Assembly (NCBI GenBank): GCA_009733715.1
Contig: WMKJ01000008.1
Location: 62,001-126,000 of the forward strand
Direction of reading: 5' to 3'
Source: Herpomyces periplanetae
Taxonomy: Eukaryota > Ascomycota > Laboulbeniomycetes > Herpomycetales > Herpomycetaceae
Length of the DNA stretch: 64,000 nt
The notes beneath the pieces were generated by a model. That model saw nothing but the letters and a program-made list of their open reading frames with translations, was not told where the DNA came from and did no database searches. Numbering within the stretch: position 1 is the stretch's first letter; each line of letters starts with the position of its first letter. Of this stretch, positions 45,529 through 54,804 are shown piece by piece. The position numbers were made by a program, and so were the translations under genes.

Positions 45529-46130
45529 ACCACCTCTTACTTTTATTGCGTCCAAATTTTGCGTCGCCGCTCTTACTGCTGCAACTCCAGCTACTTTATT
45601 ATCATGTTAAGTTTGTTTCAATACAACTCTCATTTTAATACAAACTATACTCAACTATACCACACCATGACCTTACTTTGTACATATATCCGCACTCGTT
45701 CTACTGTTTGTGCTTGTAACATTTTAATTTAGAACTTTTACAATGTTTTCCTTATATTACACTTGCGGACCCTTGAATTATCTCGTTAAGAATTACAACC
45801 GTGCTATATTGATCCATCATAGTCACGTTTAACAATGGTGAAACTTGCCTCACAAAGTACAGTGTCATGGTGCATAAATAATACGTAACGTAAATTTATG
45901 TATCATGTAAAACGTAATTCGAACGATTGAACAATTAAACGCACCAGAGTAGCATGAATATATATATATATATATACTTTAGTACGTATGTACGTACACG
46001 TAAACCCAGTTGAAGCGGTCAATTGTGGTTGTATGTATCGCTGCCGCCGCCCACTCATATGTTAAGGGTAACTGATACTAAGCTATACTTGACTCTTTCA
46101 CCCTCCCCATTACAGCGGTATCCATCTATC
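45529..46130. other. Convergent intergenic region
   Basis: AT-rich spacer with a TA dinucleotide run at about 45958-45975 followed by GTAC-rich palindromic DNA. No gene is supported. Confidence 0.5.
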
Positions 46131-47294
46131 CTATTGCTGTGTATTGGCCCATGCACGGCGTAATCTAATAATGCCTGCTATTAAGCCCAACGTGCCAACC
46201 CATACGGGGGTTAAAAATCCCGTATTAGCGCTGAAGTGTAGCGTTAATGGAGCGTAAGCGGAATTTGTTAAAAGTGAAGTGTAAACTTCACGTCGTAATG
46301 CCAACACGTCCAAGCTTAGAGACGGTCGTACGTTATAGTCATGAAGTGAGTCAAGGTCACTTTTCTCACCGTTGTGCGTACGTGAACAAGTATCACCAAG
46401 GAGCCACGCACATTGATTAAAATTTGACTGTTTTCGTCCTTGTCGAATAAGTTGTAGAATGCGACCAAGTCTTACTATATCAAGGAAAACGTGCGCTGCC
46501 CAACATCGACTACTATACTTCCACGCGAGAGATTGTTTCCGTTGACTCCAACGTAACACATTATGCTGGGCTAAATATGCACCATTTTCGAGCACTTGAT
46601 ACACAATATTAAGGTAAATTTGACCCCAGATAATTCGGCGAACAACCGTATCTTCGTTAACATGAGCCAATATTTCCTCCATTTTATCCTTGACGCTTGG
46701 CTTTTCCTTGCATTCCTCGTCACTCAACAGCTCATGATTACTGATGATACAATTACCGATTTCATAACCTTTTTGCCAATGTGATATCATCCATTGTAAT
46801 AAGCCAATTAATCCCCATAATCGTACAAATACTCGATAATCGGAGATAAGACCTTCTAAATTTTTAATTCGACTTAATACATCTGATACTGCAATCCATT
46901 GTCTAGGCAATTCCCCAACTTGACAGAGAACATCTTCCACAGCTCCTGTGATAACAAGTGTTTCTCCCGGGCGTAAACTATGTGAACTTTTTTCAGCAAT
47001 GCGCGTCGTAGCTTGACGTATACGACTATCTAGTAAACCTTGTACCAATCCACACGTTAACTTCAACGTATACGCTATTGTACACAGTAAAGCATCCGTT
47101 GACCCCGGAGATTCTAACAGAACTTGTAAACGTTGAAGCGTGACGTTAACCCGACTTGCCAAATTTTTTCCCTTTTCATTCTCTCTGTCATCTCCTTTGT
47201 TTATACACTTGACCCTATCAAATGATACACCCTCAAATTCTTTGGAATCCCGTAACCCCGAATTCTCCCTTGTATCATGTACCCCACAGTCCAT
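46131..47294 (-). CDS. Peroxisomal membrane protein of the Pex11 family (Pex11C-like)
   Basis: A single-exon frame of 387 residues, ATG at 47294. After a charged N-terminal stretch of about 47 residues come the Pex11-type features. These are a helix with LQRLQVLLESPGSTDALLCTIAYTLKL (about 51-77), the IKNLEGLISDYRVFVRLWGLIGLLQW region (about 147-172), a long central insert, a YLAQHNVL block near 240, and a C-terminal hydrophobic segment (VWVGTLGLIAGIIRL) before a basic tail. Pex11 proteins remodel the peroxisomal membrane for elongation and division. The split into 11A/B/C-type subfamilies is from memory of the filamentous-fungal variants, where the C-type carries such an extended middle. No peroxisomal matrix genes lie nearby. 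Confidence 0.75.
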   Translation of the reverse strand: MDCGVHDTRENSGLRDSKEFEGVSFDRVKCINKGDDRENEKGKNLASRVNVTLQRLQVLLESPGSTDALLCTIAYTLKLTCGLVQGLLDSRIRQATTRIAEKSSHSLRPGETLVITGAVEDVLCQVGELPRQWIAVSDVLSRIKNLEGLISDYRVFVRLWGLIGLLQWMISHWQKGYEIGNCIISNHELLSDEECKEKPSVKDKMEEILAHVNEDTVVRRIIWGQIYLNIVYQVLENGAYLAQHNVLRWSQRKQSLAWKYSSRCWAAHVFLDIVRLGRILQLIRQGRKQSNFNQCAWLLGDTCSRTHNGEKSDLDSLHDYNVRPSLSLDVLALRREVYTSLLTNSAYAPLTLHFSANTGFLTPVWVGTLGLIAGIIRLRRAWANTQQ

Positions 47295-48284
47295 ATTTTC
47301 CCAAATTTACCAAAATCCTCCTCGTACAAACCAAACTAAATCATGCAAACCAACCCGAAAAAAAATCCCTATTACTCCTAAAATATCAAATTTACACACC
47401 ACCTTATCCCAACTCTTCATTATCTTATCAAACCGTGTATCCCAATATGGAAAGCGTCTTGATCACGTGTCTACACTCCAGACTAGGAATGTGTTGTCTA
47501 CCGTAGGGCTGAGTCCAGCTGCGTCGTTCTTTCGTGTTCAAGCCTCCACCGCCCTTGTTCCTGCCCCACTCGCCCTCCGAGTAATTGCCTTTTCAGCGAT
47601 TGTGGTCCGTTGTTTCTTTGGATAATCGTTTTGAGTGTGACCTTGTGCTGTTCTGTCTGTGCACGGAATTGTATTTATGGATGTTGATTTAAGAGTTGGT
47701 TAGTATAGTCGAATTATTTTGGAGGGAAAATGTGTTAATATAATATTTAAGTTTTTTATGTATTAGTAGTTTTGTGTATATAAAGTTCCTAAATCCATCG
47801 TCTCCCCCATACGCCCTATTAAAATTCCCGAAATGTTTTAAGTTCGTTTTACCAAGTTTCACGATATCATTCTTTAGTTTACATCTTCATTATTGCAGCT
47901 AATTGGCTTAATCTAAGTTAATTGTATACTTAACCATTAAAATAATCCCATGATAAAACCTTTTGGTATCACTACTGAACTCACTCGTCCGGCGGCACGC
48001 CAACTTTCCCCCCGTACACTGTTTCATTTACCCATTCGCATTCTCAAGTTCATGTGTAATAGACATGAGTAAAACTGACTTTTTTTTAAGTATGACTAGG
48101 CCTACTCTCACACTTTTTTTCGTACTGTATCGTATATGTATTACATTCGCGCTTGCGTTTGCGCTCATCTTTTCCCAAAAAGCACATCTCAGGATTATCA
48201 GCCTGAAGTACTATTATCTTATTGGCCACAACATCACAATTTCCTATAAGTTAGCACAATTAAACATACGTGAAAAACTTTGCC
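47295..48284. other. Intergenic region before the transhydrogenase pseudogene
   Basis: AT-rich promoter-like DNA for the divergent Pex11 gene. A frame at 47963-48460 overlaps the pseudogene in another frame and is judged spurious. Confidence 0.5.
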
Positions 48285-49860
48285 ATGCTGACCCTAATCA
48301 AAAAGCCTTCTCGTACGTCTCCAGTAGTCAATTTTCTACCAAAGTATCACCCATTACTATTATAATGCCCCTGTCATGGCGGAGGAAATTCAACGGTCTA
48401 TCATTATCGTTCAAGCCCATTGGCAGAGATTTTGACTACTTCCACAACCACACGCCATAAAACTGATTACGCTATTCAAACGTCTTATTTAAATATTAGA
48501 TTTGGTCAAGGGTGTACGGTAGAAGTTGGTGTGGACGATAAAAATTTAGCCATTAAAAGGCAATGATCGTAGCGGATCCCGATATTTCAAGCATGCTAGC
48601 TTTACAAACAGTCATTGAATCCATGGATAGTGAATCCACATGGGACTTGCACCATAAAGTTCACATCGAGCCAAAAGATTACTCATAACCAAATATCTTG
48701 AAAAATATTTACGATGCATACTTGACTGTATGGATGTTGACATATTACCCGCTGGTTCGCATTGAGGATTTGGCAAGTGGCGGTCTAGGGTTAAGGCAGC
48801 TATTTTTCAAGCAAAGTGAGCATACGCTCAGGTCTTTTCCGGCAGTGGGGAGAGAATCTGTAATAGATACGTGCAAATTAATTAATCTATACAGGAGTCA
48901 TCCTGATGACGACTACATGAATGTTATTAACGGACCAATTGGAAAGGGAAACAAGCTGTCCCCGTGAACGTATTTCCACTGATCGCTACACAAACAACAG
49001 CCGGAACGGGGTCTGAGACTGCCAGCACGGCCACCCTTGAAGTTAAAAATTTAAAAGTTATGACCGCCGTACAACACCGTTTGTAGAAGCCAACTCTCGG
49101 ATTTTGCGGTCCATTTAACATACGATTCTTGCCCTAGGTCGTCACGTAGCGGACTCGATGCTCTACCATAGCCCCAAACGTGGACGGCAATTCCGCACAT
49201 TATGCGAAAATTTCAACCTGTGAATCGCACTCCGCGCCCAACCTATCAGGGCTTTAATCCTACATTCGATATTCTTACGTTACACGCTATATGCTTATGA
49301 CCATTAAGTTTTTCCGCAGTGCAGCTATTGATCTCCATGATGCTGGAGCTCGAGAATAAATGTTGCTGGTTGCCACACTAGTTGGTGTCGGACTTTGTAA
49401 TGCAGAAGTGTACCTTTGCCACATATTAGGGTAGCCAATCCGTGGTATGAATAAAGGCTACACACACGTTGGATTCAACATTAACGAGCTCATAATCCCT
49501 CGCAGTGTAAGTGCAGCCGTGACTGCGCTTGCAGAATTCCGATATACCGCTGCTAGTAATTATGAAAAACATGAGCGAGCTGCCGAGTGCTTTGGCGTTG
49601 ATAAAAGTTAAATTAAGCGGGAAAGCATCGGTGGTGTATTGCATGAGGTTATACAAAACATTCTTGCAGATCTGGGCGGTAAGCCAAGGGGCTTACGATA
49701 CTTGGGTTACACAAGTGATGATATTCCAGCACTTATCAATGGTACACTTCCACAACACCGAGTATTAAGCTTAGCACCTGAGGGCTATATTAAGGGATGC
49801 TTGCAGCGGGAACGTGGGCAGTTAACTAGACTGCTAGAGGAATCTCTGGAAGGAAAGTAA
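48285..49860 (+). pseudogene. Decayed hydroxyacid-oxoacid transhydrogenase (iron-containing ADH, ADHFE1/HOT type)
   Basis: All three forward frames carry pieces of one protein in the right order. The pieces are an N-terminal part from ATG 48285 (MLTLIKKPSRTSP, then CPCHGGGN after a TAA near 48363), LNIRFGQGCTVEVGVDDKNL, WDLHHKVHIEPKDYS, SVIDTCKLINLYRSHPDDDY, TTAGTGSETASTATLE, KPTLGFCGPFNIRFLP, RPTYQGFNP, NAEVYLCH and YTSDDIPALINGTLPQHRVL. The last ends with the normal C-terminus near 49860. Between them are stop codons and changes of frame, at least eight in all, none flanked by plausible splice sites. The GGGSV cofactor loop reads GRESV. Intact enzymes are mitochondrial, NAD-independent, and convert gamma-hydroxybutyrate using 2-oxoglutarate. 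Similarity is still high, so decay looks fairly recent. Confidence 0.85.
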
Positions 49861-50093
49861 AAAATCAACGTACGAACCTACTCATTTTTGTCCATTAATG
49901 GTATAATGGCCTGAGTAGTTATAAGGTCAGGTGAACCTAAAAATGACGATGTATTAATGTAAGTAGAAGTGCCGTGTGCCAGAACGTTGGGGAAAAGGTG
50001 TACGGCGGAGGAAGATTTTTGAAAACTCGTGGAAGATACGCGCAATACGAGGAAAAAATTCAGTGTACACCAGGAGAATCTCGTAACGAGGTA

Positions 50094-50549
50094 TCAGTGA
50101 TTTCGAAAGTTCTTTTTTTGGTAAAATAAGTCTGTTCGAGAGCTGCCCAAGTTAACAATTTTTGGACAGCCATCACGATCTTTTTCAAGGCGAGTACACT
50201 CAAAGCAGTAGAAAGCGTCCGATATACCCTTACTAGTGTAAGTTGAATGTAAATGTAATAAATTTCAATGATGAATTATTACCTCGCCACCACAAACCAC
50301 ACATTTATTTTGAAAATTTCCGAACGAGCATTCATCACAGATACGCGCCAACAGAGTAGGTCGAACATAGCTATCACACACGGGACATTTTCCATCGCAT
50401 TTTTCACACAAACGACCAATTGCAATACCCGGTTGTTTACGGCACATAACAAGATCTCTGTATATTTAGGTGGGAGAGTGAAGTAAAGAAGTTAGCAATA
50501 TCCATCTTATAGAGCAAAATTAATATACTAACGGATGATGTCTAGACAT
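50094..50549 (-). CDS. rds3: PHD-finger-like splicing factor PHF5A/Rds3/Ini1 (SF3b subunit)
   Basis: Three exons on the minus strand, 50549-50533, 50457-50283 and 50228-50094, giving 108 residues (family usually about 107-110). The first exon is just 17 bp (MSRHHP-). Introns are GTTAGT...CAG (75 bp) and GTAATA...AAG (54 bp), and both join in phase. The knot of CxxC motifs is complete: [63 protein letters not shown]. Within the SF3b complex this protein bridges SF3B1 and the branch-site adenosine of U2 snRNP. Divergent from it, 530 bp away, is a pinin-like gene, another splicing-linked protein. Confidence 0.95.
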
Positions 50550-51079
50550 CTTGAAGAAATGATTCGAAAATAGGTTGAATGCGTAAAAACGTAGATGGAA
50601 AGAAACATATATCAATTCGCGTCTAAAATCGTCAAATCCAACATTCTCCAAATTCCCGCTCGGAAAGGAAAATCAAGTTAATCCTAAAACACGGCACAAA
50701 AAACATGTGACGGAACTTTCATGGCAAAGAACGGAGTCACGGGGTTACAGGTCACGGGAGAGTTTGGGAGATGGACGTGATAAATTAACGACTTACGGTG
50801 TAACGATCGCGAGATACAAGTTATTGAAGTTGAAAGGAGTACAGACATAAACGCAGGGGCAGATGGCAAATTAATTACATGTGAACGAGCATATATGTAT
50901 ATTCATGTGCGTGGATGTATATATATATATATGCGTATATATATTTATATGTATGTACACACGTATATTCACGAGAAGGTTTAGTTAAATCGGCATACAC
51001 CAAGCTCTATCACACGGTGAAGTGTATAGACAAGTGGAAATTACAGGATTCACGGTTCTATACGTACATATATGCGTCA
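50550..51079. promoter_or_regulatory. Divergent promoter region of rds3 and pinin-like gene
   Basis: A 530-bp spacer between two divergent splicing-protein genes. It contains a TA/TG-rich microsatellite at about 50890-50975. That stretch happens to be open in frame with the pinin-like gene, but it encodes a Tyr/Ile-rich run typical of repeat DNA. Confidence 0.4.
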
Positions 51080-52147
51080 ATGTTACCTCACAATCGAGAG
51101 TACGTTATATCTAGCAGTCCGCTTACTTCTGCAGTAATAATTCCCGATGCAGAGTCGAATTTACACGCGACATCTGAAGAGCTATGCAAAATTGAAGCAC
51201 ACCATGCAAATGACGAGCAGATATGTTCATCGGTAAAGCGTAAACGAGTACGCTCGAATTCAACCAACGAGTACAAAAATGGCTCTGATGATGATGATAA
51301 TGAAGTTATGCGCACATATTACGCACAAACATCGCATGAATTGAATAGGTCGCAATATGAGGAATCCGATAAGTATACTAAAGCGCAAAGGTATGGGGAA
51401 AAAGAATTTCATGAAGATGACCAAAATGATCATACGGAACAACACCGATCGGCTAAACGGGCGTATGATGATGAACGTATTCGAGGCAAACGACTGTTTG
51501 GTGCGGTATTGGTCACATTATCACAGAATTGTCAATCAACTCCATCTTTACAACGACGAGCAATGGTTGAACGAAAGCAGCAGGAAAAGTTGTTAACGTT
51601 AAGCAAGGAGTGTGAAAAGTTGTACGAAGAGCGGGCACAAGAACGTTTAACGTTGAAGTTAGACGATAAACTTCGTATAAAAGAACAGTGTGTAGGTTTT
51701 TTCCAAGTTTGACTTATCGAGTGACCAAATATACAGAAAGCCGGAGAAACAAGTTTAACATTTGTTAACTTGCATGTGCAGATGCGACAACGACATGTTA
51801 AAATGTTGGAGATGGCTCAGTATCTGAAGACAAAAGCTGAACCACACTTGGTAAGTTATCCACTCGCTAACTATAGCGTCAACTGTTTATATAAATCGAG
51901 ATATACACGAAATGGACCTAGAAATTTATCATACTGAACAAGTATATCGATTGTACAGTACTACAGGTCGAAAATATTAACACCAGAAGAAGAGAAGTGC
52001 ATCGCACGTCAAGTTAGTCAAGTAACCCGTTTAATCGACGAAGAGTTGAAAGATTTCGAAGCGAGTAAAAATCTTGTTACGAGTGAACCCGTATTACCTG
52101 ACGCCCACGACCCAATGGAATCAACCGATCGCAAATCCTCAGGTTAA
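51080..52147 (+). CDS. Pinin/SDK/memA-domain protein
   Basis: Three exons, 51080-51691, 51782-51850 and 51959-52147, giving 289 residues. Introns are GTAGGT...CAG (90 bp) and GTAAGT...CAG (108 bp), at phase 0. After a polar acidic region with a basic VKRKRVRS patch, the pinin core begins at RGKRLFGAVLVTLSQ (about 143-157). It continues through STPSLQRRAMVERKQQEKL and a charged coiled coil, then MRQRHVKMLEMAQYLKTKAEP, YYRSKILTPEEE and a final acidic helix. Pinin-type proteins bind SR-like splicing regulators and the exon junction machinery in the nucleus. The start was placed at 51080 because upstream codons arise from a TA repeat. The next in-frame ATGs downstream would also leave the domain intact. 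Confidence 0.85.
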
Positions 52148-52506
52148 CATAACGAATTGCTAAAGCAATTACGCTTGACCCTTAACCCACTTCGTAGTTA
52201 ACTACTCCCTCTCTTAACTACGAAGTATTTTGCTAACAAAATTCCGTGATAACTTTCTTAGTATCCTATGCATCCGTATTATATTAAAGTTCCACAAGTA
52301 CGATGAACGGGGAATGAGGTTGTAATTCAACTTAACAGCAGACGTTGAACGAGAATCAGAGCATGCGTGCAATATATCTGCCTACCCTTCGGCGTGACCA
52401 TATAAGTGAAGCAACAATAAGTGCCCCCGGATAAAACGGTTTTTTTTAAAAAAAATACACCCCGTCAAATAAGAATAGGAGCGCGGGTATATACATCTTT
52501 ATAACT
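52148..52506. other. Spacer after the pinin-like gene
   Basis: AT-rich DNA with an A/T homopolymer run near 52440-52455; nothing else seen. Confidence 0.5.
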
Positions 52507-53034
52507 TCATCTGTATTCAGTGTAAATAGCGGTAAAAGAGCTACGTAAATGATTGTGCGTGGATATAATGTTGTTGCAAGGCAGGGCAAGATCAAGATAC
52601 CATTCGTAAATTTTCATAAATTGCAGTATATACTGTGTAAAATCTACGGGAGTGTAAATCCAGTAGCCAAAGATACGCCAAAGCACACACACAAGAGATA
52701 CGGATTCGTGGCCAGAGAAAACATTTGTGCGCAAACGTATGCGATCCGATAAATCAGAGGGATAGAGCTCCCAGCAAATTTTGTAAATGAATCGGACAAA
52801 ATCATCGAATACACGATAATAACGTGAGGTGTACGGATCAACGTACAAGGGAATCAAGGGAAGGTGAATATAAAAGAGTACAGCATACTTAACATGGGAC
52901 AGGCATGTGCATGTGCCTGAGAAAAATGCGCAGAATCTGCACTGTCTCAGTGTCATGGTCTTCTGCGCGGTTGAATTCGATTCTCCAAGTTGTGATGCAG
53001 GCACGCGTATACATAACTTATAGAGCGCAAGCAT
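52507..53034 (-). CDS. Possible orphan gene, 175 codons
   Basis: An ATG-initiated open frame of 175 residues, longer than expected by chance in this AT-rich spacer, but matching no family I know. It is rich in Tyr, Phe, Ile and Cys, with a moderately hydrophobic stretch (KYAVLFYIHLPLIPLYV) and no typical signal peptide at the N-terminus. No intron signals are needed to keep it open. It lies 114 bp downstream of the Whi5-like gene on the same strand, so it could instead be 3' untranslated sequence of that gene. Confidence 0.25.
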   Translation of the reverse strand: MLALYKLCIRVPASQLGESNSTAQKTMTLRQCRFCAFFSGTCTCLSHVKYAVLFYIHLPLIPLYVDPYTSRYYRVFDDFVRFIYKICWELYPSDLSDRIRLRTNVFSGHESVSLVCVLWRIFGYWIYTPVDFTQYILQFMKIYEWYLDLALPCNNIISTHNHLRSSFTAIYTEYR

Positions 53035-53148
53035 AATGACGTTTCATAATGTCGCGACGAAAGAGGAAACGGATATATTTATGAACGTTAATGCCTCTAG
53101 GTCCTATTATGCTTATATCGGTTACATTAACGTTGTGATGCAGCAACA

Positions 53149-54804
53149 CTATCGGTTCGTGCTTTCGAACATGGAAGTTTGATTGTTTGCCGGACTGCTA
53201 AGTATGATCAACGTTTCCAAGGCTTCCTTCTCCGCTTCAGCCAAAGATTTACAAGCTGAATCATAAGGATACCTTCTCGAAGATGTCGATACCGAACGAG
53301 ACGACATTAAATGAAAATTGGATTTTGATGTTTCATTAGCCTCCGGTGTCACAGGGGCAAATGTGTTTCCACCATTTGCGCGTGTAATAGATCCAGTTAG
53401 ATTTCCGCTAGATATACGTAATGGCTTCGTCGTGGATATACTTTCAATATTTTTCTCACTTAAATCACCAGCAAATTCATTGATCGTTGAATTGGATGTA
53501 GACATGTTGCTAGTGGATCGTTGAAGAAGGGGAGACTCAAGTTTGGTCGAGTTTTCATTCTTGGAAGATACTTGAAAGGATGCAAGTCTCTGAATAGGAC
53601 TTTCAAGATCATTTGAACTCGAAACTCGATATAAAGTGGAAAAGTTCAAATTTGCATCGCTTAACTCATTAACCTCGGGCAAAATATAAGACCATGGTCG
53701 AGGATTTCCACCTTTACGCATATGGGTAGGTAGCGAAGCTCGTCCGGTCTCAGTTTCCGATCCAGTGGAATTTGAACTTACCGGAGAATACCCTAAGTGG
53801 GAAAATTCATTTCTTAAGCCCAATGACGAAGAATATACTGGAATATCAGTAGTATCCCGTGTAGATTGAACGTTAAACTTGTACGCCGACATTGAGGACA
53901 TTGTAGTAAACGCTCGGCGTCGGCCTACACCATACGGTGATGCTCCTCCCCCACCTCCTACAGACGCACTTCCAGCTATCATATCTGATTTATCTTGACA
54001 TGGAACGGTTGGATATGGTTGAGATATAAAGCTAGTGTCACGCCGAACGATAAAATTAGACCTTCGAAAATTCGGAGATACGTGAGTCGAGTTAAATTCA
54101 CGCGACAACGCTATAGGAGAAGCGTTCGATAACGAAATAGAGTGTGAATGGTTCGGTACGCGATGCGTTCCAAATTTGTTAAATTGATTCAAGTTTTCCA
54201 ACTGTGAGAGAGGTTGATTTTCCCAACCATGTTGTACTTTTAACATAGCATATGATAATCGAGTCTTTAAATCCGCGGAAAGTTTCTCGATTCGACTTTT
54301 ACTGGGCCGTTTAGCTTCCTTTGGCACAGAAGTAGAAGACGTAGAAAACCCCATAGCAGACGGTGATGTTGGCGCGTTTGACTTTGAAGAAAGGTTATAA
54401 AAAATCGCACGATCTGATGAATCGAACCGATGAGCACTGATTGATGAACGTCTTTTCGCGTCTACCAATGCCAAAGCCGCAAACTCCGCCTCCGTTTGGG
54501 GCGTATATTTTGTTGAACCGTGCCAATGTGATGAGGGCACTGGAGTAGATGTAGAAGTGGGCCAGATGATCCTTGATTGACCCACGTTTGAGGAAAATTT
54601 AGATACCTGAGTGGGTTCCGAACTCCAAGCTTCACGAAATTCTCCCGAACTTGATGATGAAGAGTTAACAGGTGTTCTGGCCAACGATGAAAATGATGAG
54701 GTGGATGAATTAGAAATGTTGGACGTAGTAGACGATGTAATCTCCGGTGAAATAAGTGGTGATGGAGACGACGTAGAAGACGTGCTGGAAGGTGCGCGAG
54801 TCAT
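53149..54804 (-). CDS. Whi5/Nrm1-like G1/S transcriptional repressor (putative)
   Basis: A single exon of 551 residues from the ATG at 54804; the frame continues upstream to 54975 but without another ATG. Most of it is Ser/Thr/Asn-rich and disordered, with many SP/TP sites that could be CDK targets. Two ordered bits stand out. Residues about 177-203 (ADLKTRLSYAMLKVQHGW, PLSQLE) match the short basic-hydrophobic motif through which Whi5 and Nrm1 contact SBF/MBF. Near the C-terminus, EAEKEALETLIILSSPAN resembles the EALETL-x-x-LSSPxN signature common in filamentous-fungal relatives. Whi5 holds G1/S genes off before Start and Nrm1 turns MBF off afterwards. An ACGCGT (MBF-type) box lies 473 bp upstream of the ATG, as would suit an Nrm1-like feedback gene. 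Function is inferred from motifs only. Confidence 0.6.
   Translation of the reverse strand: MTRAPSSTSSTSSPSPLISPEITSSTTSNISNSSTSSFSSLARTPVNSSSSSSGEFREAWSSEPTQVSKFSSNVGQSRIIWPTSTSTPVPSSHWHGSTKYTPQTEAEFAALALVDAKRRSSISAHRFDSSDRAIFYNLSSKSNAPTSPSAMGFSTSSTSVPKEAKRPSKSRIEKLSADLKTRLSYAMLKVQHGWENQPLSQLENLNQFNKFGTHRVPNHSHSISLSNASPIALSREFNSTHVSPNFRRSNFIVRRDTSFISQPYPTVPCQDKSDMIAGSASVGGGGGASPYGVGRRRAFTTMSSMSAYKFNVQSTRDTTDIPVYSSSLGLRNEFSHLGYSPVSSNSTGSETETGRASLPTHMRKGGNPRPWSYILPEVNELSDANLNFSTLYRVSSSNDLESPIQRLASFQVSSKNENSTKLESPLLQRSTSNMSTSNSTINEFAGDLSEKNIESISTTKPLRISSGNLTGSITRANGGNTFAPVTPEANETSKSNFHLMSSRSVSTSSRRYPYDSACKSLAEAEKEALETLIILSSPANNQTSMFESTNR

Noticed and set aside
47963-48460. 165-codon plus-strand frame with a hydrophobic stretch
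   Set aside because: Its last third overlaps the transhydrogenase pseudogene in a different frame, and the conserved protein signal is in the pseudogene frame.
50915-51079. Upstream extension of the pinin-like protein
   Set aside because: The codons come from a TA/TG microsatellite and give a Tyr/Ile run; the protein family starts near the ATG at 51080.
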